Assembly (NCBI GenBank): GCA_964530075.1 | Contig: CAZGXU010000001.1 | Location: forward strand, 1 to 64,000 | DNA length: 64,000 nucleotides | Reading direction: 5' to 3' | From: JANQEA01 sp964530075 | Lineage (GTDB): Bacteria > Bipolaricaulota > Bipolaricaulia > UBA7950 > UBA9294 | The notes under the pieces: model-generated | The model's input: the letters and a program-made list of their open reading frames with translations, nothing else | Database searches by the model: none | What the model was told of the DNA's origin: nothing | Shown here: positions 32,260-41,070 of the stretch, piece after piece | How the letters are laid out: every line of letters begins with the position of its first letter | Numbering within the stretch: position 1 is the stretch's first letter | Program-made: the position numbers and the translations under genes

Positions 32260-34014
32260 CTACCAGCCCCCGCCGCCCCCGCCTCCGAAGCCGCCCCCGG
32301 AGAACCCCCCGCCGAACGTGCTTCGCCCGCCCCAGGCGGATCGCCCGCCCGGCGCGGTCCGCGGCGCCGATACGAAGCTCCGCTCCATCCCGGAGGTCAA
32401 GTAGAGCATCGACAGGGTGAACAGGTTCGCCCGGAAGACGGGGGCGCGCCCGACGTACCAGTCCGGCGGCTCGTCGAGCAGCCCCTCGAACTGCTTGGTC
32501 CAGATCGAGGTGAGGTTCATCGCAATGGCGTAGGGAAGGAGCTTCTCGAACAGCTTCGGGCTCTTCTCCGGAGCGTCGTGGTACTCGATCCGATCGACCT
32601 CCGCCCGCCGGATGTACTCGGAGAGGCCGAGGAGTCCCTCGAGGGCGCGGACGCCCTCCTTGGTCTTTCGGGGCATGATCGGGGAGAACGCGAGGACGAC
32701 CAGTCCGCAGGCGCCGACCGCGATGCCGAGGTACAACGACTGGACGTACAGGCCGAGCACAGCGCCGAGGCCCAGCCCCGCCAGCCCGAGGAACCGGTAG
32801 AAACCGCGCGTCCGCTCGGGGTTGTGCGGGTAGTAGCCCTTCTCGATCAGTCCGGAGTAGAGCTTCGACTTGATCGCCGGCAGGTGCGTGTAGAACCGGT
32901 TCTCGAGCGACGAGAGGGTCCGCACCTCCGGATGCTCCTCGTCGAAGATCGCGTCGAGGAGCAGCCGCTCGACCTCCGAGAGGTCGTCCGTCGAACCGGG
33001 GCGTCGGACGAAGCGGTACTCGGTCGCCGACCGGCCGAAGAGGGCCTTCACCCGGTCGCCGAGCCCTTCCGTCTCGTCGACCTCTTCGATCCTCAGGTGT
33101 CCGTTGACCGCGAGACCGATCAGCATCGCGCTGACGTCCCGCAGGTCTGCACGATCGTCGATCAGCACTCCGGCCTCGCCGGGATGCATCCCGGCCGGCG
33201 GCTCGAACGCCGGCGCGATCGTCCGCTTCCTCGGGTCCCGCCCGACCCGGAACCATACGAGGATCATCCCGATCAGCGCGAGGATCGGGAGCATGGCGTA
33301 CTTGTTCGCCTCGAGGAACCAGAGGACCCGCTGACCGGTCGACGGCGGTTCGATCGGCAGCTGATCCCGCGGAATCGACACGTCGATCGTCAGCCCTTCG
33401 CCGGGGAGGAGCTGGCCCGCGGAGAAGCGGAGTTCGCCTGTCTCCGAGATGAGCGTCGGCCCTCCGCGCGTCGTCCTCCCGAAGCCACCGACGTAGGACG
33501 TCGACGACACGGTCGCTCGGTCGACCGCCCCGGGGAGGATCACCGCCGCCGTGACCTGCCGGATCGGAATTCGCCACTCATTTCCTGTGACGTTCCAATA
33601 GAGCTGGAGGTAGTCGTCGTGGAAGACGATCGCCCGCCGGACGGTGTAAGCGATCGTGTAGACGTGCGTTCCGGTGATCGTCCGGTTCGGATCGCCGATC
33701 TGGAGGAGCAGATCCCGTCCGACGCGGCGGGCGGTGTACGGGACCGTCCCGCCGTCGAGCGCGATCCGATCGACGTCGAGATCGATCGTGACGTTGCCGC
33801 CGCGCGAGTCACGATACGAGACCGGGATCTCGCGTTCGATCCCGTGATACGGCGTGTAAAACGTCGCCGTCAGCTGTTCGGTGACATGAAGGACGCCCTC
33901 CGCGTCGAGGACGATCGCGGCGTCGAACTGAGCGATCTCCAGGCTGGCGACGGTCGACAGGCCGATCGCGGAGAGGGAGGCGACGAGAAGGAGGAGGACC
34001 CGTGTACTTCGCAT
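32260..34014 (-). CDS. DUF2207 membrane protein with glycine-rich tail
   Basis: Encodes 584 residues. Signal peptide, then a DUF2207 extracytoplasmic beta domain (about 25-235; YHGIEREIPVSYRD is typical), a membrane helix near 240-260 (YAMLPILALIGMILVWF), a soluble part with winged-helix-like segments, two further helices near 415-455, and a C-terminal tail ending in FGGGFSGGGFGGGGGGGW, usual for this family. The start codon overlaps the LemA stop by one base (TGATG). DUF2207 and LemA genes are a common pair of unknown envelope function. Confidence 0.85.
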   Translation of the reverse strand: MRSTRVLLLLVASLSAIGLSTVASLEIAQFDAAIVLDAEGVLHVTEQLTATFYTPYHGIEREIPVSYRDSRGGNVTIDLDVDRIALDGGTVPYTARRVGRDLLLQIGDPNRTITGTHVYTIAYTVRRAIVFHDDYLQLYWNVTGNEWRIPIRQVTAAVILPGAVDRATVSSTSYVGGFGRTTRGGPTLISETGELRFSAGQLLPGEGLTIDVSIPRDQLPIEPPSTGQRVLWFLEANKYAMLPILALIGMILVWFRVGRDPRKRTIAPAFEPPAGMHPGEAGVLIDDRADLRDVSAMLIGLAVNGHLRIEEVDETEGLGDRVKALFGRSATEYRFVRRPGSTDDLSEVERLLLDAIFDEEHPEVRTLSSLENRFYTHLPAIKSKLYSGLIEKGYYPHNPERTRGFYRFLGLAGLGLGAVLGLYVQSLYLGIAVGACGLVVLAFSPIMPRKTKEGVRALEGLLGLSEYIRRAEVDRIEYHDAPEKSPKLFEKLLPYAIAMNLTSIWTKQFEGLLDEPPDWYVGRAPVFRANLFTLSMLYLTSGMERSFVSAPRTAPGGRSAWGGRSTFGGGFSGGGFGGGGGGGW

Positions 34015-34568
34015 CAGAACCGGACGCGCGGCGCCGCCCGCTCCTCCTCTCCGGGGAGCGCGTAGAACTCGCGCTCGCGGAACCTGAACAGGTTGGCGAT
34101 GATGTTGCGCGGGAAGACCTGGATCATCGTGTTCAGGTCCCGAACGACGGCGTTGTAGTAGCGGCGCGATCGCTGGATCGCGTCCTCCACCTGCTCGAGG
34201 GTCTGCTGCAGGCCGAGGAAGTTCTGGTTCGCCTTGAGCTCGGGATAGGCCTCGACGACGGCGAACAGCGACTTGAGCGCCCCCCTCAGTCCCTCTTCGG
34301 CCTCCGCCTGCTCGCGCGGGCCCGAGGCGTCGATCGCCCTCGATCGGGCGAGGGTCACCTGCTCGAACACCTTCGACTCGTGGGATGCGTAGCCCTTCAC
34401 CGTCTCGACGAGGTTCGGGATCAGATCCCAGCGTCGTTTCAGCTGTGTGTCGATGTCCCGCCACGCCTCCTCGGACCGGACGCGGAGCCGGACGAGACGA
34501 TTGTACGTGAGCCCTCCCCAGAGGAGGACGATCCCCCCGATGATGATGACGTAGCCGACCGCGCTCAT
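34014..34568 (-). CDS. lemA: LemA family protein
   Basis: Encodes 184 residues. N-terminal membrane helix (VGYVIIIGGIVLLWGGL), then NRLVRLRVRSEEAWRDIDTQLKRR, DLIPNLVETVKGYASHE, YPELKANQNFLGLQ and YYNAVVRDLNT, all LemA hallmarks forming a helical bundle outside the membrane. ATG 34568 has GGAGGAAGC upstream. Translationally coupled to the DUF2207 gene. Confidence 0.93.
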   Translation of the reverse strand: MSAVGYVIIIGGIVLLWGGLTYNRLVRLRVRSEEAWRDIDTQLKRRWDLIPNLVETVKGYASHESKVFEQVTLARSRAIDASGPREQAEAEEGLRGALKSLFAVVEAYPELKANQNFLGLQQTLEQVEDAIQRSRRYYNAVVRDLNTMIQVFPRNIIANLFRFREREFYALPGEEERAAPRVRF

Positions 34569-34594
34569 GCTTCCTCCTTCCCAATGGCCTGGCG

Positions 34595-34624
34595 ATTCTA
34601 GCCGGACGACGGGAGATCGGCCAA
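34595..34624 (-). promoter_or_regulatory. lemA promoter (TTGGCC-18-TAGAAT)
   Basis: On the minus strand TTGGCC (34619-34624), 18 nt, TAGAAT (34595-34600), 27 nt before the lemA ATG. Divergent from the aminotransferase promoter. Confidence 0.5.
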
Positions 34625-34667
34625 TCACCGGTGGGAGAGAGGCGGCCGAGCCGTCTCCACGGAAGCG

Positions 34668-34696
34668 TTGTTGCAACAAGCGATCCGGCGTGATAT
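34668..34696 (+). promoter_or_regulatory. Promoter with overlapping palindrome, aminotransferase-serA operon
   Basis: TTGTTG (34668-34673), 17 nt, TGATAT (34691-34696). The -35 is the left half of a perfect 12-bp palindrome TTGTTGCAACAA (34668-34679), a possible repressor site. Confidence 0.45.
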
Positions 34697-34742
34697 CCTT
34701 CCGGCGCTTCGACAGCGATTCTCATCCATTCAGGAGGGCACG

Positions 34743-35810
34743 ATGCACAAGAGGCTGTTCACCCCCGGGCCCACGGAGGTCCGTCCGGAGATCCTCAAGG
34801 AGCTCGCGACGCCGCAGATCCACCACCGCTCGCCGGAGTTCTCGGAGCTGTACGCGGAGATCCAACCGAAGCTTCAGCAGGTCCTCTTCACCGACAACCC
34901 GGTCCTCCTCTTCACCTCGTCGTCGACCGGCGCGATGGAGTCGGCGGTGACGAATCTCGTCGCGAAGCGCTGTCTGAACCTCGTCAACGGCGCGTTCTCC
35001 GAGCGATGGCACAAGATCACGGTCGGGAACGGCGTCCCGTGCGACACGTTCGAGCTCCCGTGGGACGTCGCGATGAAGCCGGAGATGGTCGACGAGCGAC
35101 TCGCGTCGGGCCAATACGACGCGGTGACGCTCGTCTTCAACGAGACCTCGACCGGGATGCTCAACCCGCTGCAGGGGATCGCCGAGGTCGTCCAACGTCA
35201 TCCGGACGTCCTCCTCCTCGTCGACGCGGTCAGCGGGATGGCTGGCGCGAAGATCGAGACCGACGCGTGGAAGATCGACTTCGTCCTCGCCGGCGTCCAG
35301 AAGGCGTTCGCGCTTCCGGCCGGCCTCGCCGTCGCCGCGGTCAGCGAGCGGGCGTTCGAGCGGGCGAAGTCCGTCCCGCCGCGGAGCTACTACTTCAGCC
35401 TCCCCCTGATGCACAAGTCGCATCTGAAGAACCAGACGCCGTCGACCCCGGCGATCCCGCACTTGTACGCGCTGAACGCTCAGCTCGACGACATGCTCGC
35501 TGAGGGGATGGAGCGTCGCTTCGCGCGCCACGCCGAGATGGCGTCGATCGTCCAGTCCTGGGCGGAGAAGCACTTCGGCGTCTTCCCCGAGGAGGGCTAC
35601 TGGTCGCCGACGTTGACCTGCATCCGCAACACGAAGGAGATCGACGTCGCCGGACTGATCGACAGGCTCGCCGACGAGTACAACTTGCGGATCGCCAACG
35701 GGTACGGGGACATCAAGGAGAAAACGTTCCGGATCGCTCACATGGGCGACACGCAGGTCGACGAGATTGAAGGACTGCTGAGGGCGATCGAGAGAGTCCT
35801 CGGTCTGTAG
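34743..35810 (+). CDS. Class V aminotransferase (serine/alanine-glyoxylate type)
   Basis: Encodes 355 residues. Begins KRLFTPGPTEVRPEIL. SSSTGAMESAV and VDAVSGMAGAKIETDAW lie in the PLP domain; the PLP Lys is in LAGVQKAFALPAGLAV. ATG 34743 has AGGAGG upstream. Nine bases downstream is serA, so the likely role is phosphohydroxypyruvate-to-phosphoserine (or glyoxylate/pyruvate) transamination in serine synthesis; members of this group substitute for SerC in several bacteria and archaea. Confidence 0.88.
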   Translation: MHKRLFTPGPTEVRPEILKELATPQIHHRSPEFSELYAEIQPKLQQVLFTDNPVLLFTSSSTGAMESAVTNLVAKRCLNLVNGAFSERWHKITVGNGVPCDTFELPWDVAMKPEMVDERLASGQYDAVTLVFNETSTGMLNPLQGIAEVVQRHPDVLLLVDAVSGMAGAKIETDAWKIDFVLAGVQKAFALPAGLAVAAVSERAFERAKSVPPRSYYFSLPLMHKSHLKNQTPSTPAIPHLYALNAQLDDMLAEGMERRFARHAEMASIVQSWAEKHFGVFPEEGYWSPTLTCIRNTKEIDVAGLIDRLADEYNLRIANGYGDIKEKTFRIAHMGDTQVDEIEGLLRAIERVLGL

Positions 35811-35818
35811 GAGGTGCG

Positions 35819-36745
35819 ATGATGACGTTCAGGGTGCTCGCCTCCGACCCGATCGCCGCCGAGGCGGTCGCGGCGATGCGAGACGCGGGGCTCGAGGTCG
35901 AAGAGAAGACGGGCCTGTCGGTCGACGAACTGAAGTCCGAAATCGGATCGTACGACGCGATCGTCGTGCGGAGCGCGACGAAGGTGCGGGCGGAGATCAT
36001 CGACGCGTCGGAGAAGCTGAAGTTGATCGTCCGCGCCGGGGTCGGCCTCGACAACGTCGACGTCGAGCACGCCAAGGCGAAAGGGATCGAGGTTCGCAAC
36101 ACCCCGGCGGCGAGTTCGAACTCGGTTGCCGAGCTGGCCCTCGGTCACGTTCTGTCCCTCGCCCGGCACATCGGCCGCGGGACAGCGTCGGTAAAGGCCG
36201 GCAAGTGGGAGAAGAAGGAGCTGAAGGGGATCGAGATCGTGGGGAAGACCCTCGGGATCGTCGGGATCGGCCGGATCGGGCGGTCGCTGGCGAAGAAGGC
36301 GAACGCGCTGGGGATGCGCGTGATCGCCTACGACGCGTACTTGGCGGAGAGCCCGATCCCCGAGATCGCGCCGATGGTCAGCTTCGACCGGCTCTTGGCC
36401 GAGAGCGACTTCGTCTCGCTGCACATCCCGTTCGATTCGTCGGTCGGTCCGACCATCGGCGAAACGGAGCTTGCCAAGATGAAGGACGGCGTTCGGATCG
36501 TCAACTGCGCCCGCGGAGGCGTGGTCGAGGAGGGGGCGCTCTTCGCGGCGGTGGAGAGCGGGAAGGTCGCCGGCGTCGCCCTCGACGTGTTCGAGACCGA
36601 GCCGCCGCCCCCGGATCATCCGCTCCTGGCCCTCGAATCGGTCTCGCTCACGCCCCACGTCGGGGCGTCGACGGTCGAGGCGCAGTCGCGCGTCGGCCGT
36701 GAGGCGGCGCAGATCGTCATCGACTTCGCGAACGCGCGGGGGTAG
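35819..36745 (+). CDS. serA: D-3-phosphoglycerate dehydrogenase, short form
   Basis: Encodes 308 residues: a 2-hydroxyacid dehydrogenase core with no C-terminal ACT or intervening domain, so it should lack serine feedback. NAD motif GIVGIGRIGRSLA near residue 145, catalytic Arg in NCARGGVVEE, Glu in FETEPP and His in LTPHVGASTVEAQ. First enzyme of the phosphorylated serine pathway. Translation starts at the tandem ATGs after GGAGG. Confidence 0.93.
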   Translation: MMTFRVLASDPIAAEAVAAMRDAGLEVEEKTGLSVDELKSEIGSYDAIVVRSATKVRAEIIDASEKLKLIVRAGVGLDNVDVEHAKAKGIEVRNTPAASSNSVAELALGHVLSLARHIGRGTASVKAGKWEKKELKGIEIVGKTLGIVGIGRIGRSLAKKANALGMRVIAYDAYLAESPIPEIAPMVSFDRLLAESDFVSLHIPFDSSVGPTIGETELAKMKDGVRIVNCARGGVVEEGALFAAVESGKVAGVALDVFETEPPPPDHPLLALESVSLTPHVGASTVEAQSRVGREAAQIVIDFANARG

Positions 36746-36763
36746 ACGGAATCGAGGGGGGCC

Positions 36764-38065
36764 ATGGCAAGCATCATCCCGTTTCGAGGCTACCGATACG
36801 ATCCGGAGAAAGTCGGGTCGATCAGCGACGTCGTGACGCCGCCGTACGACCGGGTCGACCCGGAGATTCAAGCGGCCTGCTACGAGCGGAGCCCGTACAA
36901 CATCGTTCGGATCATCAAGGGGAAGGCCGAGCCGGACGACGACGGATCGAGGAACGTCTACACGCGCGCGGCCGAGTCCCTCCGCCTGTGGATCGCCGAG
37001 GGGGTCCTCGTCCGCGACCCGGAGCCGGTCCTCTACGTCTATCACCAGGAGTACTCGTTCGCGGGTCAGCGCCTGACGCGGAAGGGGGTCGTCGCGTTGG
37101 GGAGGCTCGAGCCGGAGAACGTCCACGCGCACGAGAGGACGCTTAAGGGGCCAAAGGAGGATCGCCTGAAGCTGATGCGGGCGACGGAGGCGAACTTCGG
37201 CCACGTCTTCATGCTCTACGACGAGCCGAAGCGAACCGCCGATCGCGAGCTCGCGTCCGCGATCGAGGGCGTCGAGCCGCTGATCGAGGCGAACGACGGA
37301 GACGGGAACGCCCACCGCGTATGGTCGGTCAGGGACCCGGAGGTCATCGCGCGGGTGCAGAAGGCTCTGTCCGATCGGGACCTCTACATCGCCGACGGAC
37401 ATCACCGCTACGAGACGGCGGTCACCTTCATGCGCGAGTGCGCCGCGAACGGGTGGAGGCCGGCGGCACCGGAGTCGTTCGACGTCCGGATGATGACGCT
37501 GTTCAACGTCGCCGAGCCGGGGATGACGATCCGCCCCATCCACCGGCTGATCCACGGGCTGCCCGACTTTGAGCCGGCGGCGTTCCTCGACGCCGCGGCG
37601 GAGCACTTCGTCGTCGTGCGGCACCCGTCGTTCGACGCGATGGCGGCCGCGACCGGAGCGGGGCGCGAGCTGCATACGTTCGGATGCTACGCCGACGGCG
37701 TCTACACCACGCTGACGCTTCGGGACGTCTCGATGCTGGAGGAGTTGATCGGGACGGATCGCGCGGCCGACTCCAGGCGCCTCGACATCACGATCCTCCA
37801 CGCGGCGATCCTCGACCGGCTGCTCGGGATCGATGCCAGAGCGCTGGAAGAGGAGAGGAACGTCACCTACACCGTCGATGCGGCGAAGGGGATCGAGGCG
37901 GTCGATCGCGGAGAGGAACAGGCGTTCCTCTTCTTGAACGCGACCGCTCCGGACGAGGTGATCCGGGTCGCCGACCGCGGCGAGAGGATGCCGCAGAAGT
38001 CGACCGACTTCTACCCCAAGCTGCTGACCGGGCTGGTCCTCTCGGTGATGGAGATCGAGAAGTGA
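36764..38065 (+). CDS. DUF1015 family protein
   Basis: Encodes 433 residues. Starts with IIPFRGYRYDPEKVG and VVTPPYDRVD, with HERTLKGPKEDRLKLMRATEAN and the family motif LYIADGHHRYETAVTF near residue 207. It is the third gene of the aminotransferase-serA operon, 18 nt after serA, an association seen widely, so a role in serine metabolism is likely. The DGHHR motif resembles the ParB/sulfiredoxin nucleotide-binding motif of free-serine kinases; a link is inference only. No biochemical function is claimed. Confidence 0.85.
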   Translation: MASIIPFRGYRYDPEKVGSISDVVTPPYDRVDPEIQAACYERSPYNIVRIIKGKAEPDDDGSRNVYTRAAESLRLWIAEGVLVRDPEPVLYVYHQEYSFAGQRLTRKGVVALGRLEPENVHAHERTLKGPKEDRLKLMRATEANFGHVFMLYDEPKRTADRELASAIEGVEPLIEANDGDGNAHRVWSVRDPEVIARVQKALSDRDLYIADGHHRYETAVTFMRECAANGWRPAAPESFDVRMMTLFNVAEPGMTIRPIHRLIHGLPDFEPAAFLDAAAEHFVVVRHPSFDAMAAATGAGRELHTFGCYADGVYTTLTLRDVSMLEELIGTDRAADSRRLDITILHAAILDRLLGIDARALEEERNVTYTVDAAKGIEAVDRGEEQAFLFLNATAPDEVIRVADRGERMPQKSTDFYPKLLTGLVLSVMEIEK

Positions 38066-38105
38066 TCCGGAGGCGATGATCGCCTAGCGCGGGTCGCTCG
38101 ATGAG

Positions 38106-38136
38106 GGGGAGCGTGCCCGCTCCCCTTCTCGCTTTC
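38106..38136 (+). terminator. Terminator after the serA operon
   Basis: GGGGAGCG, 4-nt loop, CGCTCCCC (38106-38125), then TTCTCGCTTT. It follows the DUF1015 stop by 40 nt. Confidence 0.6.
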
Positions 38137-38257
38137 GGCGCGGTACATCTGTCCCGGGCTCCGGGGACAAACCCACGGCCTCTTCCTCGCCCATTTCCCG
38201 TTGGGACGGCCGCTTCTCGTCTACGCTTCGAACGGTGAGATCACGGAGGAGGTCATC

Positions 38258-39439
38258 ATGCCACGGTTGTGCGTTCGGATAGCGATTTGCGTCGCCCTTC
38301 TCTCGCTCGTCGGCGGTGCGGTCGGAATGGCGGAGGACGTCGGGTTCTCCGGCTTCGTCGGATTGGGGGTCACGTACACCCCGGTGCCGCCGACGTCCTT
38401 CAATATCGGTGCGGACTTGGCGGTTGCGTTTGACGTGGCGGGTTTCTCGTTTGACTCCGAGACGGGGTTCGACCTGACCGGATTCCAATCACAGCGAGTG
38501 ATCCTCAGCGTCGATCTCGGAGCGGTCCAGATCGGCGAGGAGATGCTGTTCGATCCGTACTTCGCCTGGAACGAGCTGAGCCTCGATCTGGCGATCGCCG
38601 GTGTCGACATCGGCGTGGATTTCATCCTGGCGAACATCGGCAGCGTGCAGACGCCGACGTACAGCATGGGATCGGTCGTCGAGCTCTCGAGTGGGATCGT
38701 GTGCGGGTTTTCGATGACGAGCCTCACCGGATTCGGCGCGATCGACCTGGTCAACGTCCTCGGGGGGATCGAAGCCCCGTTCTCGTACGAGCTGCTCGAT
38801 CTGTTCGACCACCTGGACACGCTGTGCACGGAGCCGCCCGATTTGGACGTGACGATCGTCCCGGACTTCTACTTCGAAGAGGAGCTCGTCCGTCTGGAAG
38901 CCGACTTCATGGGGATGATCGCCAGCAACACGGCGTGGTTCGACTCCATGGGGCTGTCGCGGATGCTCTTCGAGCTCGGGTACCGATTCGAGGAACCGTC
39001 GCTCAGCTTCCTCGCGACGATGGGGCTGGACGGATCGTTCGTCATCACCGACATCGACTTCATCGTGGACCTCCAGATCGACGTCGTCCGCTTCACTTCC
39101 CACACCTGGTTCGAGGAGAACCCGCTGCCGGTGCCGATTCCGATCGTCTTCGGCGGTCAGGGGTTCGCCGTGTCGTTCGAGCTGTGCGGCGTCCTGATCA
39201 CGACGGAGACCGACTTCGACGGATCGCTCCTGTTCGCGCAGCAGCTGATCGGGATCGAGGCGACGTTCGACCCGGTGACGTTCAAGAGCCTGACGACGTT
39301 CGACGGGGCCGGATTCGCGGGCCAGTGCATCTATGCCGATGTGACGATCTGCGGTGTCAAGCTGTACACGAAGGCGGAGTTCGACTTCTCCGGAATCAGT
39401 CTTGTCACGTTCGGGTTCGACTTCTCCTTCGGCTCATGA
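38258..39439 (+). CDS. Exported beta-rich protein of unknown function
   Basis: Encodes 393 residues. Signal peptide (MPRLCVRIAICVALLSLVGG...), then alternating short beta-strand-like segments rich in Phe, Asp, Gly and Ser (FSFDSETGFDLTGF, ICGVKLYTKAEFDFSG, VTFGFDFSFGS). The end in aromatic FSF-like residues is suggestive of an outer-membrane barrel, but no standard family is recognised. GGAGGAGG lies upstream of the ATG. The stop overlaps the ATG of the next, sigma-like gene (ATGA), an unexpected coupling of a surface protein with a regulator. Confidence 0.7.
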   Translation: MPRLCVRIAICVALLSLVGGAVGMAEDVGFSGFVGLGVTYTPVPPTSFNIGADLAVAFDVAGFSFDSETGFDLTGFQSQRVILSVDLGAVQIGEEMLFDPYFAWNELSLDLAIAGVDIGVDFILANIGSVQTPTYSMGSVVELSSGIVCGFSMTSLTGFGAIDLVNVLGGIEAPFSYELLDLFDHLDTLCTEPPDLDVTIVPDFYFEEELVRLEADFMGMIASNTAWFDSMGLSRMLFELGYRFEEPSLSFLATMGLDGSFVITDIDFIVDLQIDVVRFTSHTWFEENPLPVPIPIVFGGQGFAVSFELCGVLITTETDFDGSLLFAQQLIGIEATFDPVTFKSLTTFDGAGFAGQCIYADVTICGVKLYTKAEFDFSGISLVTFGFDFSFGS

Positions 39440-40101
39440 GCGAACGCGCCGACCTGTCGCACCAGCGGCTGGACGACCTCCTCCGGCGCCTGAAAGAAGA
39501 AAGCGAGGACATCGATGCCGTCCGGGAGGAGATTCTCCGGCGCGGGACCCCGATCATCGGCGAGGTGATCGCCTCCTCGTTTGAAAACAGCGGGTTCACC
39601 AGCGAGGAGCTCTTCCATCCCGGGTATCTCGGACTTCTGAACGCGGTCTACAACTTCGACCTTTCGCGAGGCCGGGCCTTCCGGGAATACGCGGAGAACC
39701 TGATCAAGGGGGAGATCCGGAACCACATCCGCGATCGGGTCAAGCAGGACCGGGTCCCGAACTGGATGCGCGACCTCAATCGACAGATCGAGGTCGCCGA
39801 AGCGAGACTCCTCCGCGAGACGGGCCGACTCCCCAGCCTGAGAGAGCTGTCCGGGGCGGTCAACATCACCGAAGAGGGGCTGACCGAGATCTTCAAGGCT
39901 CGTGAGGCGCTGAGCTACGTGTCGCTCGACGCGAGCCAGCGGGAGAACGACCCGATCCCCGAGATCGACCTGGACAGGATCCGCAGCAGGCGGGTCTCTT
40001 CGTTCCCGATCGAGTATCGGATCAAGCTCGCCTCCGCACTGGAGAGGCTGGCCGATCTGCAGCAGTACCTCCTACACAGCCTGTTTCGTTCGAGCGGATA
40101 G
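39436..40101 (+). CDS. Sigma-70-like protein lacking region 4
   Basis: Encodes 221 residues. Region 2 is clear (GYLGLLNAVYNFDLSRGRAF, REYAENLIKGEIRNHIRDR) and region 3 follows (LPSLRELSGAVNITEEGL). It is paralogous along its length to the complete sigma factor at 24201-24998, including YVSLDASQRENDP against YVSIDQQQRSSDP. It ends in LADLQQYLLHSLFRSSG, exactly where the other protein enters the region 4 helix-turn-helix, so -35 recognition is absent. No convincing helix-turn-helix appears in any frame in the next 245 bp. It may be a truncated pseudogene or a region 2/3-only regulator. Coupled to the gene upstream (ATGA). Confidence 0.75.
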   Translation: MSERADLSHQRLDDLLRRLKEESEDIDAVREEILRRGTPIIGEVIASSFENSGFTSEELFHPGYLGLLNAVYNFDLSRGRAFREYAENLIKGEIRNHIRDRVKQDRVPNWMRDLNRQIEVAEARLLRETGRLPSLRELSGAVNITEEGLTEIFKAREALSYVSLDASQRENDPIPEIDLDRIRSRRVSSFPIEYRIKLASALERLADLQQYLLHSLFRSSG

Positions 40102-40310
40102 GGACGCGCCCAAGTGTGTGCCGCGCCGTCCGGCGGCAATCCGGGACGGGTCGAACCGTCGACAGGAGCCAGACCGGCCGGCCGATTCGATCTTCGAGGC
40201 CCGGTCGTCGGGGTCAGCGACCTCCGGGCGAGGTCGGCGACCGCACGCCCTCGTCGCGCCTTGGCCGAGGGCGTCTTGCGGGTCCGCGGATACCCTCGGG
40301 GCGGGCCGGC

Positions 40311-40319
40311 TGGTATAAT
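40311..40319 (+). promoter_or_regulatory. Extended -10 promoter TGGTATAAT
   Basis: A perfect TATAAT preceded by TGG, 27 nt before ATG 40347; no -35 in register. The rest of 40102-40310 holds nothing I can identify beyond a possible degraded sigma tail. Confidence 0.6.
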
Positions 40320-40346
40320 GCGGAGGTATCGAACGAAGGGGGCGAG

Positions 40347-40997
40347 ATGAAGCGTACGATCATCGGGCTGAAGGTCGGACTCCTCGCGGCCGCCCTGGCG
40401 GCGGTGGCGGGGTGTTCTCTGTTCAATCAGGCGCCGGTCGCCAATTTCCTCTGGTCGCCGCTCGAGCCGCTGGCCAGGGCGGACGTCAGCTTCAACGACC
40501 AGTCGTCCGACTCGGGCGGGCTGTTCGGCGGCGGCGGGATCGTCTCGTGGAACTGGGACTTCGGCGACGGCGACTCGTCGACGGCGCCGAACCCGAAACA
40601 CGCCTACGACAAGAGCGGGTCGTACACCGTCCGGCTGACGGTGACCGACGACGGCGGCGCGTCGACCACGATCTCCAAGACCGTCCTCGTGTCGCCGAGC
40701 CTCAACGGGACGTGGAGCGGGTACATCGAGGACAACACCGGGTTCCTCAACGACATGACGCTGCGGTTCAGCCATTCGTCGACGAGCATCCAGGGGACCT
40801 GCACCATGCTGAATGCGCAGCTGCAATGCTCGGGCATCTCGTTCGATCCGGTCGCCAAGACGGTCCGGTTCGAGCTGTTCGACCTCGGAATCCGGCTGGA
40901 GGGGACGCTCGACGCGGCGGAGCGGCGGATCCAGGGGCGCTGGTTCGTGATCGGCGCGCCGTTCGCCGGCTGGGACTGGGACGTGCAGCTGATCTAG
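40347..40997 (+). CDS. PKD-domain lipoprotein
   Basis: Encodes 216 residues. Lipoprotein signal with lipobox AAVAGC (Cys near residue 22). A PKD domain follows (about 28-115) with WNWDFGDGDSSTAPNPKH and YTVRLTVTDDGG. The C-terminal 95 residues form a beta domain with GTWSGYIEDN and SIQGTCT. GGGGG precedes the ATG. Probably a surface-exposed carbohydrate- or protein-binding lipoprotein. Target unknown. Confidence 0.82.
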   Translation: MKRTIIGLKVGLLAAALAAVAGCSLFNQAPVANFLWSPLEPLARADVSFNDQSSDSGGLFGGGGIVSWNWDFGDGDSSTAPNPKHAYDKSGSYTVRLTVTDDGGASTTISKTVLVSPSLNGTWSGYIEDNTGFLNDMTLRFSHSSTSIQGTCTMLNAQLQCSGISFDPVAKTVRFELFDLGIRLEGTLDAAERRIQGRWFVIGAPFAGWDWDVQLI

Positions 40998-41070
40998 CCG
41001 TAGCCGGCCGGTGCGGGCACAGCGCCGCCGGTCCGGGATCCAGGTTGGCGGCCGTCCGCGGCGGCTCGAT

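Noticed and set aside
40102..40310. A possible frame-shifted remnant of sigma region 4 after the truncated sigma gene.
   Set aside because: One frame has a few residues that align loosely with the missing helix-turn-helix, but the match is too weak and needs gaps; mentioned only as an alternative.
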